Assembly (NCBI GenBank): GCA_037501455.1
Contig: CM074856.1
Location: 46,405,001-46,469,000, forward strand
From: Lantana camara
Taxonomy: Eukaryota > Streptophyta > Magnoliopsida > Lamiales > Verbenaceae
Direction: 5' to 3'
Length of the DNA: 64,000 nucleotides
The position numbers were made by a program, and so were the translations under genes. This document shows, in pieces, positions 31,638 to 43,819 of this stretch (position 1 is its first letter; each line of letters opens with the position of its first letter). The notes under the pieces were generated by a model. It ran no database searches and had not been told where the DNA came from. It saw nothing but the letters and a program-made list of their open reading frames with translations.

Positions 31638-33359
31638 AATGCCCCCACTTCAAGATCCGAGGAGAGCATGTTGAAATTCGTGAGACCGGCTTGAAGTACT
31701 CCACATTTTGGTGGACTGATGGCTCGATCCGTAGAGGAATGGGTCTTTTAAATTGAACCCCCTTAAACCAGGCCATATAATTTAATATAGTGGGTTATTA
31801 ATTGAAGCCCAAAATAGTCATCCTTCTTGATGATGGCATTGGTGGGCCATTGTCGCAAGGACGATTGGAGCAGCAGCATTTCCCTTTCTTTTCTTTACTT
31901 TTCCATTTTTTTTAAAATAATTTCTGTTGGGCTACGCATAAGCCCAAATAAAAGCAATTCACTTTCAATTTGTCCAACCTGCGCCATGGCGGGCAGCTGT
32001 CTTCTTTCCTTATCTCTTCTTCCCCTTTTCTTCGATTAATTTTCCTTCTGATTTTTCGGCAACCCGGTTGTTTTATCAATCAAAGAGTAAATGGAAGATT
32101 TTGTTTTTTTTTTCTTTTCGTAGTAGAACAGGGGAATTGCTTTGGGTCGTCTCCCTCCATTTTCGGTCCCGGTATTTATGGAAACATCAATCCTCCCTTT
32201 GATTATTTTTAGTCCCGTAAAATCATGATCTGGAAAAAAGAAAAAATCAAATTTACAAGGAAACTTCCCTTATTTTCCATTGCTTTGTCCCCAAGCTTAC
32301 TTCTCTGCGAAGGTCAGATTGACCTTGTTGAGGAAGAAGGAGATTTTAATTCTGTCCTGTTCTTGTCACCAAATCCTTTCCTTATTCTCTTTGATTTTTG
32401 GCGGCCAATCAAATTGGCCAGGAATTAATGAGGGTGATTCTTTAAGAGTTGTAATTAGTGCTGAGTCTCCAATTCCTGAATACGCTTGGACATCTAGCCT
32501 TCACTTTGAGCTCAGGCTAAAAGAGGACATCACTTTTTCTTGACAGGAAGAATTCTGGGAACAGGTGGGTGTACGTGGTTATTGGAATCAAAGGCGCTTT
32601 GGGGGAGCTTTTTGCCTGGATATTTCTGATGCGCGTGCCGAGAGGACAAATTTTTTTTTTTAATTTCTTCTCTTCTGCTTGGTGAATCTGCTATCAAATT
32701 CATTTATTTAACTTTCGGTTTTATTTTCACAGATTCAGGGATATCTCTGCAGTCTCTAGCAACTCACTTGGACAAAACAGTTGGAACTCTTTTGATTTAT
32801 TGGGACAATCTCACTTGGAATTTAAGGACATCTCGAGGGTCTCCAGCAACTCACTTTGGAATCACAATTGGAGCCCTTTTCATTTATTGGAACTAAAGCT
32901 CTCACTTGGAATCGTAGTCTGCAGGAACATACTTGGAATCATAATTGGAATTCTCTTGATTTAACGGAACAATCCCCCAACTCTGCCATTCCTGTGAGGA
33001 CAGCCATTTGCTTGGGATTGCAATTGGAACTCCTTGGAATCATAACTGGAATCGAATGACGGTGAGCCAAATAGCGAAGGGAATCTCACTTTCAAGTTTG
33101 GTATTGGAGTGACATAAACCCTTTAAATTCTTTCTAGTTTGACCCACTTGGAACCCTACCCACACATTCTTATTCGATGGCACGAGGACACTCTTAACAT
33201 CCCGGGCACTAAACTACCGCTCCATCAATCGACCACAAGCATCCACCATTCTAGGACACGTTCATCTGACTATCGAGAAAATTATAGACACCATCAATTC
33301 ATACTCTGGCACCAATTCTAACTCCCGAGTCCTCCTGCTGAAATTTTCACTCCACCAGG
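31638..33359 (+). other. Region between Tat-1 3' LTR and the antisense ORF
   Basis: Contains the Tat-1 polypurine tract at its left edge. From 32750 to 33060 it has irregular repeats of CACTTGGAAT(C/T) and TTGGAACTC(C/T)TTTTGATTTATTGG, about 60-70 bases apart. Short plus-strand frames lack family signatures. It could be the 5' flank or promoter of the antisense ORF; that is inference. Confidence 0.5.
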
Positions 33360-36146
33360 GACAAGACACATAGTTTCAACTCCCAAACTTCCGTCTCAAC
33401 CACAAGAGCCACTTATGGAGACCTCCGCCCTCCAAACTTGGTGAAGTATCCTTCCACGATGGTTATTGGGAATGGACTGAGGATATACTAAGCCACTATG
33501 AGGGCACCCTTAATCAGGCCAGAATCTATAACGCCGTCCATGCCTCCCTCTTTACGTACGTATGTGATAGGAACATTCTCCAAGCTTTCATGAAACTATG
33601 GCGCCCCTCCACCAACAGTCTGCATACCCCTTCCGGGGAATTTTCAATTTCTTTATGGGACATTCGAGGACTTTGTGGATTACCTATACGAGGAGACTTT
33701 TATGATGAGTCTGTCCCTTCTGCTAAAGAGTTGTTCGGCGATGGTCGTATGTCATCTATACCGTAGAGTTGCAGACATCTGGTCTTGGCTTATCACAAAC
33801 TCCCTAAGGATTCGCATGGCATGTTCATTTTCGATTGGGTTAATTTCTGGTTCAAAGGGCCGATCCGCCATGCCGAACCCCCATTACGTATTGCCAAGAA
33901 GAGGACTGCCCCACCTCAGCGCACTCATAACCCGTCCGGACGGATCGATGCCCCTCCTCCACTTCGCGACAAGGAATTTGCTGACCCTTTTTTGATGTTA
34001 GAGATCGAGGAGGATGCTATGAAGGAGACTTATCTGGCTGCTTTCATAGCCTGTTGGTTGTGTAAGTTTGTTCTTCCTCATCACTGAGCTGATAAGGTCA
34101 GGGCTTCTGTTTTCAGGGTTTCGAGCATGATGGCACGTGGGACATGCTTTTCCTTGGCCATTCCGATATTAGCCAGTATCTACCGTGGACTGCGAGACAT
34201 ATCCTCTTCCAAGAGCTTGAGTCAATCAACCGCGATCTTTCCGATTCACTTTCTTTACAGCTGGATAGGCCACTATCTTGACACCTACTTCCCCCCCATA
34301 CAGGAACTGGGCAGTGCTAAGATGGAGACATACTCAGGAGAAAATATGGCTAAATCTTTTGACATTGAAGGAGCACGCGAGTTATTCGTGAAGATTGGTC
34401 CATCCCCACTTCCATATTTACGGATACGTGATCGGGCTCTGGTTATAGATGATTCGACCACTTCCGGCGCTTTCAAGGATATCATTTTGGCTATCAGGTC
34501 TGGCTACTTGACTTTTCAAAGCGGGCCATACTATATTGTTGAAGCTTACAATCCCCATCGTTTCAGCTGACAATTTGGTTTCTGTCAGGACATTCTGGGT
34601 ATGCTGAAGGAAGAGATCCTCTCATGTGAGCTAAACGAGTTGGTTCGCTTTTGGAGATCTTCTACTTTGCTTGGGACAGACTCCAAATTCATTATTCCGG
34701 GTGATTCATCTTCATCTCGATTGGTCACTAAGGCATATGCTGGTTGGTGGGCGAAGTGTTGGAAAACCTCAACTGGAAAGGGCACGAAGATTATCCTCAA
34801 ACTTGGTCAGACTTCGAAGGTTACAGGTGGGAACTCTAAGGATCATCAGAAAGAGCCGCCAGCTCGGAGTCCACTCCCCGAAGCCAATCACGCTATCATT
34901 CCAGCAGAGACAGTCTCTAAGAAGCAAAAGCGCTCGAAAACTGCTTTAGCCATCGAGCCTCTGTCTATCCTTACCCCCGGCGAAGGACCTGAGGTTATTT
35001 CTGCACTTTCTTTTTCGAATGGCAGGTCCAGTGATCAACCGCAACGCGACGAAGGAACCAAGGTTTCTGACTTAGATGATATTAACATTGATTCGTCCTT
35101 TTTTGAGGACGTTCCGAGTTCTAGCATGCCTTTAGAAGATCTAGCTCAATATGTAAAAGAAAAAGATTACAATATTATTTTATATATTCTTCTATTTATT
35201 TGATGTCGTGTTTTAATACTCCCTCCCCTTTTTCTCATTTTCAGCTTAGGGGTTTTGAGCGAGAAGTTCATACCCTTTCCGAGGGAAGCACAGATTCGGT
35301 TAATGGAGCTAGCTGCTTCAATATGCCTACCACAATCGAGGCTCCTCCTCTGGACGGTATGATTACTTTATCGAAGGAAATTTATGTTTCGTCGCTTTTT
35401 TTTTATTTTTTTTTATAGTGTGTGTTGAAAGCAATATTTCTTAATATTGCAGTCGCGAGACCTGACATCAAGAAGAATATGGCTAAGAGGCCTAAGCTGG
35501 CATCTACAATTCCACCTCCCGTTGAAGTTGTGGCCAAGTCGTTAAGTTCAATGCTCAACAGATGATGCTTGCTTATTTCTGGGGGCAAATACGAGATAAG
35601 GTCGTGAACGCAACTCCGGAGAAAATCTTAGCCAGGAAGCCCGACTTTGATTTTTTGGTTAAGGAGATGGGGACCTTTATGGACACCTCTTCGTTGGTCA
35701 GTCGATTACAATTCCTATTTGATGCTACTTCCCAATGCGTGAAGCTCAAGACGAAGTCTGGCCAAATGCCCACGCAAGAGGAGCATGAGAGATCAATTTC
35801 AAATGCAAGACAGAGTCTTTTGGATATTGAAAGTAAAGAAGTCGAGCACACCAATGAGATGACTCGTCTCAAGGATGAAGCGCTCAAATTGGCCACCCAA
35901 AAAGAAGAGTTAGAGAAGCAGGTTGCCGAGTTACGTGTTAAGGAAGAACTTGCTAATTCCTCACTTCGAGCCCTTGAAGAGGATTTGTCTGCACTTCAGA
36001 AAGTCGTGAGCAAGAAACGGGAACAAGTTTCTCAACTTGAGAGTGCACCGGTCATGTCTGATAAGGAAATGGAGGACTTGAAGAGGATGGAAGAGCTCAT
36101 AGCCGAATCCCAACAAGACTTGGCTAGTTTTTATCCACTTGCTTGA
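33360..36146 (+). pseudogene. Antisense extra ORF of Tat-1: plant mobile domain plus coiled coil
   Basis: This ORF is encoded opposite to gag-pol. Its first ~400 residues match the plant mobile domain (PMD, aminotransferase-like): KLGEVSFHDGYWEWTEDIL (33437), AFMKLWRP (33584), GEFSISLWDIRGLCGLPIRG (33638), AAFIACWLCKFVLP (34039), FLYSWIGHYLDTYF (34252) and YYIVEAYNPHRFS (34531). A basic linker with putative nuclear-type KKQKRSK follows (34918), then two likely introns ending ...TTTTCAG (35244) and ...ATTGCAG (35453). The end is a strong coiled coil (35760-36120). Stops at 33764, 34085 and 34568 break it; the two TGA codons could each come from CGA by C-to-T. PMD proteins such as MAIN/MAIL1 act in silencing in Arabidopsis. 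The function of this ORF is unknown. Confidence 0.8.
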
Positions 36147-36870
36147 TCACATTATCATTTTGACATTTGTTAGTTTCTTTATCCCGTTTGTTTTCTTGAA
36201 TGTTTGAGAACTTATTTCTAGTGGAATAAGTGAACTCTTTTTGTCCTTAATTGTTTGTTTCTGCATTTGTTTCCATCTTTCTTTATGTTTGGTGTACAAT
36301 ACGAATTTATGTCGAATGTTCCAAACACCACGATTCCACGTGCTTGTCCAAAATTCAAACATAGCAAGTTGACATGAAGGTGGCAAGACCCTTTTTTTTT
36401 TGTGCGCATTTATCCACCAATTTCACCTTGATTTTGACTCCAAATGGCTCCAATGCATGCCCCCAGTATTGAAATTCCATGAACATGGGCAAACTCGTAA
36501 CTAATTTAAAAGGTATTAAGGATAAAATTGGATTTATTTAAAGATTTGACTGAACTTGAAAATTTAAATTTCAAGCTGCCTACGTACCCCTACGAAGAGG
36601 ATCAAGTCATAACATAGTTCAGAAAACATAACATTATTTGGGGGAGGGGGGTGCCGTACACAGTTTATACTCGTGAGGGCCAGGAGTATCCAAAGCTTAG
36701 CCACCCTGGACGAGCTGGGACATTTCTGCATTTTAGCCACATGAAATATCGCCAGTGGAGCAGATTAGCAGTTTAACCACGTACACTACAATTGGTGGTT
36801 GCCGTACGCATTTTATACTCATGCGGGCCAGGAGTGACAAGCAGTTTAGGCTCGTGCGTCATGTAGAAAA
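36147..36870. other. Spacer between antisense ORF and integrase end
   Basis: The two convergent coding regions end here. A ~37-bp word (GCCGTACACAGTTTATACTC..., GGGCCAGGAGT) occurs at 36652 and again at 36802. No gene is seen; the plus-strand transcript of the antisense ORF and the minus-strand genomic RNA would overlap here. Confidence 0.5.
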
Positions 36871-36875
36871 ACTCC

Positions 36876-38045
36876 TTACGGGTAATATCTCTTCAGGAAC
36901 TTGCCATTTATTGGGCCGATACGCAAACCATCTTTGTCCACCACTTTGTAGGCTCCGTTTGTGTATGCCTCCTTCACGACATAGGGGCCATCCCACTTTG
37001 ACAAGAATTTGTTTCCCATCCTTTGGGTGATAGTGATAGGTCTTCGTACCGCCAACACTAGGTCTCCAACTTGAAATGCTCAAGAGTGTACCTTTTTGTT
37101 GAAAGATCTTGTCATGTGGGCTTGGTAGCACTCAAGCTGTTGTTGAGCTTCAAGTCTCCTTTCATCTAAAGCTTCCAATTCCTCAAGTCTGAGGCGAGCG
37201 TTATCCTCGGCGGTAAGTCCTTCCTGGATAGCGATACGCAAGGAAGGTATTTGGCTTTCCAGTGGGAGCACGACTTCGACTCCATACACCAGCAAATAAG
37301 GGGTTACTTGAGTAGCTGTCTGGTGTGTTGTCCTGTATGCCCAGAGGGCTTCCCCAACTTTTTCGTGCCAATCCTTTTTTGATTTTGAGACTATCTTTTT
37401 TAAAAGGTTGCAGAGGGTCTTGTTAAACGCCTCTACCAAACCGTTCGCCGCAGCGTTGTACATTGAAGAGTTGTGTTGTTTGAAGCCAAATTGTGCACAC
37501 AACTTATCTATCAGCTTATTGTAGAACAATTTTCCATTGTCAGTCACGATGCATCGCGGTACACCATACCTGAAGATAAGGTTGGTGCGAATGAATTCGA
37601 CCACCGTCTCTTTTTTCACTTCCTTTAGGGGAGTTACTTCTGCCCATTTGGAGAAGCAGTCTGTAGTTGCCAGAATGTACATGTGACCAGCCGAGGATTT
37701 GGGAGTTATAGGCCCCACAACATCTAGACCCCACGCATCAAATGGCCAAGAGGCAACAGTGGGATGAAGGGGTTTCGGAGGTTGGTGTATATGAAATTGG
37801 CATTCATTTGGCAAGCTTCGCATCATCTCGCATATTCAAGGCAATCTTTCACCATTGTTGGCCAATAATAGCCCATCCGTTTGATTCGAAAATGCAGCTT
37901 TGGGCCAGATTGGTGAGCTCTGCATATTCCGGAATGCGCTTCTTTCATGGCCTCGATAGCTTCTTCACCGTTCAAGCATCTTTGGTAGTTCCCTTCTAGG
38001 GATCATCGATATAGCGTATCCTTGCATAGGACATAGCTTGGTGCT
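36876..38045 (-). pseudogene. Tat-1 integrase
   Basis: Integrase inserts the cDNA into nuclear DNA. A decayed HHCC zinc region (about 37830-37980) is followed by the catalytic core (37080-37826). DDE residues are visible in AWGLDVVGP, CIVTDNGK and AAANGLVEAFNK, with ALWAYRTTHQTATQVTPY downstream. The C-terminal GPYVVKEAYTNGAYKVVD and FLKRYYP end at 36876. Frame changes separate the zinc region, core and tail, and stops lie at 37080 and near 37827. Residues are largely conserved but the gene is not continuous. Confidence 0.85.
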
Positions 38046-38050
38046 CTTCT

Positions 38051-39157
38051 TCATACTTTCACCATATGGCGAGCATTTTCAGGCAACTTCCATTGCTTAA
38101 GGTATTCGACCAATGGCACCCTCCAATCTTCGTCATCGGCGGTCAAGGTGGATATGACATTTGAGTCTTCATGGCTTGGTTCAGTGGCGGACGGTACTAT
38201 GCACCGATTGCATACAGGAATACTTGTTATTTCTCCTTCTGTTAAAGCTAAAGTGGTTGCTAAATTGGCCAGCGCGTCTGCTATCCTATTGTCATTCCTG
38301 GGAATGTGATTCAGGGTAACACTCTCGAAACGCTTAAGCAGGTCCGCAGCATGTTGGGAAAGTGGCATAAGGTCTTCCTTCTTTACCTCGTAAGTGTTTG
38401 AAAGTTGATTAATGACGAGTTTAGAGTCGCCATAAATCTCAACTTCTGTTATACCCATTTCCATAGCCATTTGGAGCCCAATTATTAAGGCTTGATATTC
38501 AGCAACATTATTGGAGCATAGTTCCCCAAGTACGATTGAGTATGTCAGAACTTGCTTCTCTGGAGAAACGAAGACGACTCCTGCCCCCCCTCCATCGGTT
38601 CGTGCTGATCCATCAAAAAACATCGTCCACGGTGGGAACACTTCCGTGAATAGAACATCTTCATCAGGTAGGTCTTCGGACAACTCCCATCCCGCTGGAA
38701 CGGGATGATCTACTAAGAAATTGTCGTGTGCCTGGCCTTTGACAGCTTTTTGGGGCACGTACATTATTTCATATTGGTTGAAAATGATAGACCATTTAGC
38801 CAACCTTCCAGAAAGGACAGGTCTCGACATTACAAACTTGACGGGATCAGCGCGAGAGATGAGCCGAATAGAGTAGGCTTCGAAATAATGCTTTAATTTT
38901 TTGATGGCATAGAATAGAGCTAAGCATATTTTTTCCACTGGAGAATACTTTGACTCACTCCCCGTTAAGGACCTGCTTAGGTAATAAAGGGCCATCTCTT
39001 TACCTTCGACGTTTTCCTGGGCCATTAGGGCACCGATTGAACGTTCCTGCGCTGCAATATACAGTATGAGTGGTTTTCCAGGTATCGGGGCTCCTAGTAC
39101 TGGTGGGTTCAAAAGATATTTCTTTATGCTTTCGAACCCATTTTGGCAACCTTCATC
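38051..39157 (-). pseudogene. Tat-1 RT connection, RNase H and second (archaeal-type) RNase H
   Basis: The first RNase H domain includes LYIAAQERSIGALMAQE, YYLSRSLTGSESKYSPVEK and YFEAYSIRLIS. After a tether with VDHPVPAGWELSEDLPDEDV comes a second domain: WTMFFDGSARTDGGGAGVVF, NNVAEYQALIIGLQMA and VEIYGDSKLVINQ. DxSA...E...D residues of RNase H are visible. This tandem arrangement is diagnostic of the Tat lineage of Ty3/Gypsy. A Trp-to-stop change (TAG for TGG) near 39160 separates it from the RT. Confidence 0.88.
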
Positions 39158-40290
39158 CTATTCAAAAGGGGCGTCCTTTTTCATGAGATGGCTAAACGGT
39201 TGGCATCTCCCGGCGAGGTTAGATATGAATCTCCTTATGAATGTGAGATTTCCTTGCAGGCTTCTCAGCTCCTTCAAGTTCCTCGGTGGAGGCATCTTCT
39301 GGATAGCGTCTATCTCGCCAGGATCCACCTCAATGCCCCTATGATGGACAACAAAACCAAGAAACTTTCCAGATGTCACTCCAAACGCGCATTTGAGAGG
39401 ATTCATTTTCAAGCTGTATTTTCTTAGCCTTTCGAACACGATCCGAAGATCTTCCAAGTGGTCAGCTCTTTTTCTTGTCTTGACAACCAGATCGTCAACA
39501 TAACACTCAACCCTTTCGTGTCACATATCGTCGAAGATATTTTGCATCGCTCGTTGATACGTAGCACCTGTATTTTTCAGACCAAAGGGCATTACCTTAT
39601 AACAATACATTCCTTTCGGGGTGCGAAAAGCCGTACACTCCTCGTCTTTTAGTGACATCCTTATCTAATTATACCCGGAGGATCCATCCATGAAAGATAG
39701 AGCTTCATGTCCTGTGGTAGCATCAACCATCAACTCGATGATGGGTAAAGGAAAATCATCTTTAGGGCAGGCTTTGTTCAGATCCCGAAAGTCAACACAA
39801 ACACGTATTTGGCCATTCTTCTTCTTGACTGGTAAGATGCTGGATATCCAGGTAGGGTACTTGACCTCTCTGATGAATCCGGCTTCAATCAACTTGTTTA
39901 CTTCTGCCTCAACAGGAGCAGCAAGCTTCGGGTGGAGCATTCTTTGAGACTGCTTGACAGGACGTGCCCCGTTTTTTATGCCAAGGTAATGTACAGCAAC
40001 TTTGGGGTCTAGGCCAGACATTTCTTTTGTATGTCCATGCAAAGACGTCTTTGTACTCGTTTAGAATCTTGAGGTACTTTTTATCTTCTTCGTGACTCAA
40101 GAGTGCACTAACATATACGGGGTGTGGCTCCTTGTCAGTTTCGAGATTTAACTCCTTAAGCTCGTCCACGGTTGCTTGTACACCATCTTCAAGTTGCTTT
40201 GGGGCTTCCTGAACCTCGTCATCAGAAGCCTCAGAGTCAGAATTTTCTTCGATGGTTATATGATTGTACTCGTAGTAATTTTTCTCGAGA
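39158..40290 (-). pseudogene. Tat-1 reverse transcriptase
   Basis: RT blocks in order: LIEAGFIREVKYPTWISSIL, KNGQIRVCVDFRDLNKACPKD (39800-39860), SFMDGSSGYN (39670-39700), VMPFGLKNTGATYQRAM (39560-39610), catalytic YVDDLVVK (39485-39508) and LGFVVHHRGIEVDP. Stops break it after GYN (TAG where Gln is conserved), at DM-stop-HE near 39525, and near 40043. The metal-binding Asp residues remain. The decay is by point substitutions rather than large deletions. Confidence 0.87.
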
Positions 40291-40364
40291 GTATAAGTGT
40301 CGTCGGATCCGATCGTGACCTCTAGTCCGTTTTCAGTTACGCCAGTCGAGTGTCCAAAAGTTTG

Positions 40365-41760
40365 TTATCTGATCGTAACCGGCTTATCTGAAGTGATGAG
40401 TAGGATCGAGGACTTATTTTCATGGGATGCAGGGATGTGAATAGTCTGAACTTTGCTTTTTGACTTCATCGTTTCCACCTCTGTGATAATGTCCCGTTTC
40501 TTCTGCTGTTTTACTCCCTGATTTCCTAGTCTATCAAAGACAGAACCTCGTGTTTGACGCTTGATGCCAAGCCTGCTATGAACGGATTTAGCTCGACGAG
40601 TGTTTCCAAGCCTTTCAGATACTGATTTATGGGTTTTGGATGTCCCCAATCTCGAACAATGACTTTTTTGTTTCCATTGCTTTTATCCTCTTCTACAGTG
40701 ATGTGTTGCACGCTAGCCTGTGTGTTTTTCCTTAGTCGAATCCTGATTGGTTCGGTTAGGGAAAACCCTAAGCTAGCTTTCGGCTGATTAACACAAAATC
40801 CTTGTCTTTTTAACCTGTGTTGTTCCAAGGTAAGCCCGTGGATTTTCTCTCCAGTGAGCTCGGGTTTTAGTTTTCCTAGCTGAGATGGGTTTTCAAAGTC
40901 ATATCCAGACTTTTCCAGGAGGTCATACGCTTTTGGGTCGAAACCTCCTTGAAGTTGACTCTCGGACGACGATTCTACTTGTTCCACATTCCTTAATTTG
41001 GCAACAGGCAAAATTAGCTCTCTTTTTATTGCCCGAAAGTCGTCTACTCGGGAATTCTTCGATCTGGTTGACCCAAGACTAACTGCATGTTCGTTCCGAT
41101 GCGACTGCAACTTCGGCAGGTTAGGTGTCTTTGTAACAACAACTTTTTTACTTTTAGTCACCTGGGCAGTGTTCTCTTTTTTGGCAACTTCACTCTCATG
41201 TTTTGGATTTTCAGGTTTGACGGGATGATGGTCTGGAGAACGTGGTGACTCTTTGATGGGGCTTGGATCCAAGTAAAGTTTTGCATCAGCAACGTAGGAT
41301 TCCGCTTCACTGAAAAGCTTTACATCTACATCCACCTTCACTATTTTGCCATTTCTTGCATACTTGAAGCACTGATGGAGAGTAGAGGGAACCACTCCGT
41401 TCTCATGAAGCCATGGCCTACCCAACAATAGATGGTAAGATGTCCTAGCATCAATTACGTGAAAGAGCGTATCAGCCTTCAATTCTCCAATGGTTAGTTC
41501 TAAACAGATCATGCCGATGGCCCTCTGGCTGCCCTGATTGAAACCTTGGATTGTCAGACGGCTATGGGACAGCTCTTTAGTTGCGATTTTCAGATTCTTC
41601 ATGGTGGATTTGGGCATGATGTTGACCGCCGATCCACCATTGAGCAGGATACGGTTCACTTACTGTCCTTGTAAAAATCCTGAAACAAAGAACGGTCTGT
41701 TGTGTGGTTTTGATCCTAACAACAAATCTTCATCATCAAATGCGATGGCAGCATAACAGA
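40365..41760 (-). pseudogene. Tat-1 protease and protease-RT linker
   Basis: The retropepsin-like protease would mature Gag-Pol. It shows RILLNGGSAVNIMP (about 41620-41655), LTIQGFNQGSQRAIGMI, LFHVIDARTSYHLLLGRPWLH. The catalytic motif normally reads DGGSAVN in this lineage, but here the codon is AAT (Asn), so even an unbroken protease would be inactive. A long low-complexity linker with repeated KTHKSVSERLGN / KRQTRGSVFDRLGN-type segments (40500-40640) follows. A stop at 40523-40525 precedes the next frame. Confidence 0.8.
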
Positions 41761-42025
41761 AGGCAGATTGTTCCTGTCAAATTTTGCACGGCATGCAACT
41801 CATTGGCTTGACTCTTCCCACGAGGAACTTGGTCGAAAAGAAGTCTCCCAAGAGCGCGGGTTCATACGGACGACCTTTCGATGATTTTTTAGAGTTTAGT
41901 TGAACTTTCTGCTTTTCATTTAAATTTGGCAGCGTGATCTTCCGAGGGAATGACTTTCTTATCCTGGATGGATGCATTTGCTCAACACGGTGTCTTTGTC
42001 TCTGCCGACGAGTTACAAGAGTCCA

Positions 42026-43736
42026 TCATTCGTCTTCTCCTTCACTTCTAGATGAAAGATCCAACTGCCCCACAACTTCTCCCTTGGGTATTTCCCTTGG
42101 AGCCTCCCTGGTGGTGATTGAAATTTTCACTAGGATAGGTTCTAAACTTCCGAATTGGAGCGTTATGGATGCCTCCGGTGTCGGTGAGGAAAATACATCC
42201 TTACCATCCTGAGAAACACATATAACATTTGCCTCTACAGTATCATCAGTGTCGAGAATTATCTTACCGTCCCTCACAAAATTCATGATTTTCTCCTTAA
42301 CCACGAAGCACTTTTCAAGGGGGTGGCTGATCACCCGATGATATCGATAATATTTGGGGTCGTTCACCCTCCGGCTTTCTTCCGGACATTTCGACTCAGG
42401 CAGTTCAATTAATTCCCTTTCTAGCAGCTCGTCAAGGATTTGTCCTACATAGGAGTCGGGAAAAGGATACACTTTCTCTTGAAGCTCCTTCAACGTAGGC
42501 CGATGTTTTTCTATTAACGGCTTTTGCTCTTTGACCCTTTCATTCTTTCTATCACCGGAGGAGACTTTGACCAAGGTTGTTTTGATGGCCATGGATTCCT
42601 TCACCGGTGCCTTGTGGGATTTCTCCACTCTTCGTGGGTAGTCTTTCTTTTCTTTCCTCGAATCTTCCGATGGGAACGTTGTCTTGTGGTTCAAGATGCT
42701 TAGTTCCATATCGTGTGCGCGAGTGGCTAATTCCTCAAAATTCCGGGGTTTGATTCCTTGCAATATATAGAGTAGACCCCAATGCATGCCCTGGAATGCA
42801 CATCTCGATCGCCGAGGTCTCAGAAAGCTTGTCCTTGCAATTCAGGCTTAAGGCACGCCAACGGTTGATGTAGTCCACTACGGGCTCGTCTTTCCATTGT
42901 TTGGCGTTCGTAAGTTCAATCTTGCTTATGGTGCGACGGGTACTGTAAAAGCGGATCAAGAACTCCCCCTCCATTTCATCCCAACTATTGACGGACTCCG
43001 GCTCAAGATCAACGTACCAATCGAAAGCGTTGCCTTTGAGTGACCTTACGAATTGCTTGACAAGAAGGTCACCGCCTGTCCCCGCGTTATTACAAGTCTC
43101 AATGAAGTGAGCAATATGTTGCTTAGGGTTGCCCTTCCCATCGAATTGTTGAAGATTAGGGGGCTGGTATCCATTTGGTATCCTCAAGGCATCAATTCTC
43201 TTGGAATACGGTTTTGAATACGCAAGTCGATGTTGAGATGGTCCATCCTATTGCGCCTTGATAGTGTTTGCTATCATGGCTTACAACTCCTCGACCGACA
43301 AGGTTGCAACTGAACTTGTTGAACGAGCAGTCCTTGGGACGAAATCCAGGTTGGGAAGTGTCTTATCGGCCGACTTCTCCTTCTGAGAATTTTTGGGAGA
43401 TTGAGGGCCATTGTGGCTAACCCCTTCACCATTTTGTTGTTCCACCTTGTTCATGAGTTGTGCAATCTGGAGATCTTTGTCCTCCACCATCTTTTGCAAA
43501 TCAGTTATGACTTGAGCCATTTGGGCGAGTTGGTCATCCACATTCGTGGCGCCGGTGGTCATCGTAGGCAAGTTGGCAAAGGCGGTGGAGTGAGTTCCCC
43601 TCGGGGTAGCCGGATTGGAGTTGTCCGATTCGGATGGGGCAGAACCATCGTGCTTGGCCCCGGTAGAAGAATGCTCGATGTCCGCAATGAAGTTGGCAAA
43701 ATCCTTCTTGTTGAAGAGTTCCCTTTTTGGTGCCAT
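42026..43736 (-). pseudogene. Tat-1 gag
   Basis: The N-terminal piece (43281-43736) has MAPKRELFNKKDF, then a coiled-coil AQMAQVITDLQKMVEDKDLQIAQLM. The capsid core (42735-43187) has GNPKQHIAHFIETCNNAGT, LKGNAFDWYVDLEPESVNSWDEM and FYSTRRTISKIELTNAKQW. The C-terminal piece (42026-42787) has [19 protein letters not shown]-like and [22 protein letters not shown]. Frame changes separate the three pieces. ATG at 43736 starts 64 bases inside the primer site, as expected. The Tat-2 gag at 45290 is a clear relative. Confidence 0.86.
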
Positions 43737-43799
43737 GGAAATGCTCCGGATGATGATTTGAGATTCCTTAGAATGAAGAGATTAAAGGCAGAGAAAGTC

Positions 43800-43819
43800 C
43801 CACTGGGCGTGCCAAAATT
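43800..43819 (-). other. Tat-1 primer binding site
   Basis: The minus strand reads TTTTGGCACGCCCAGTGGG directly after the 5' LTR end. The same site with one or two changes is at 45210 in Tat-2. The tRNA species is not assigned. Confidence 0.7.
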
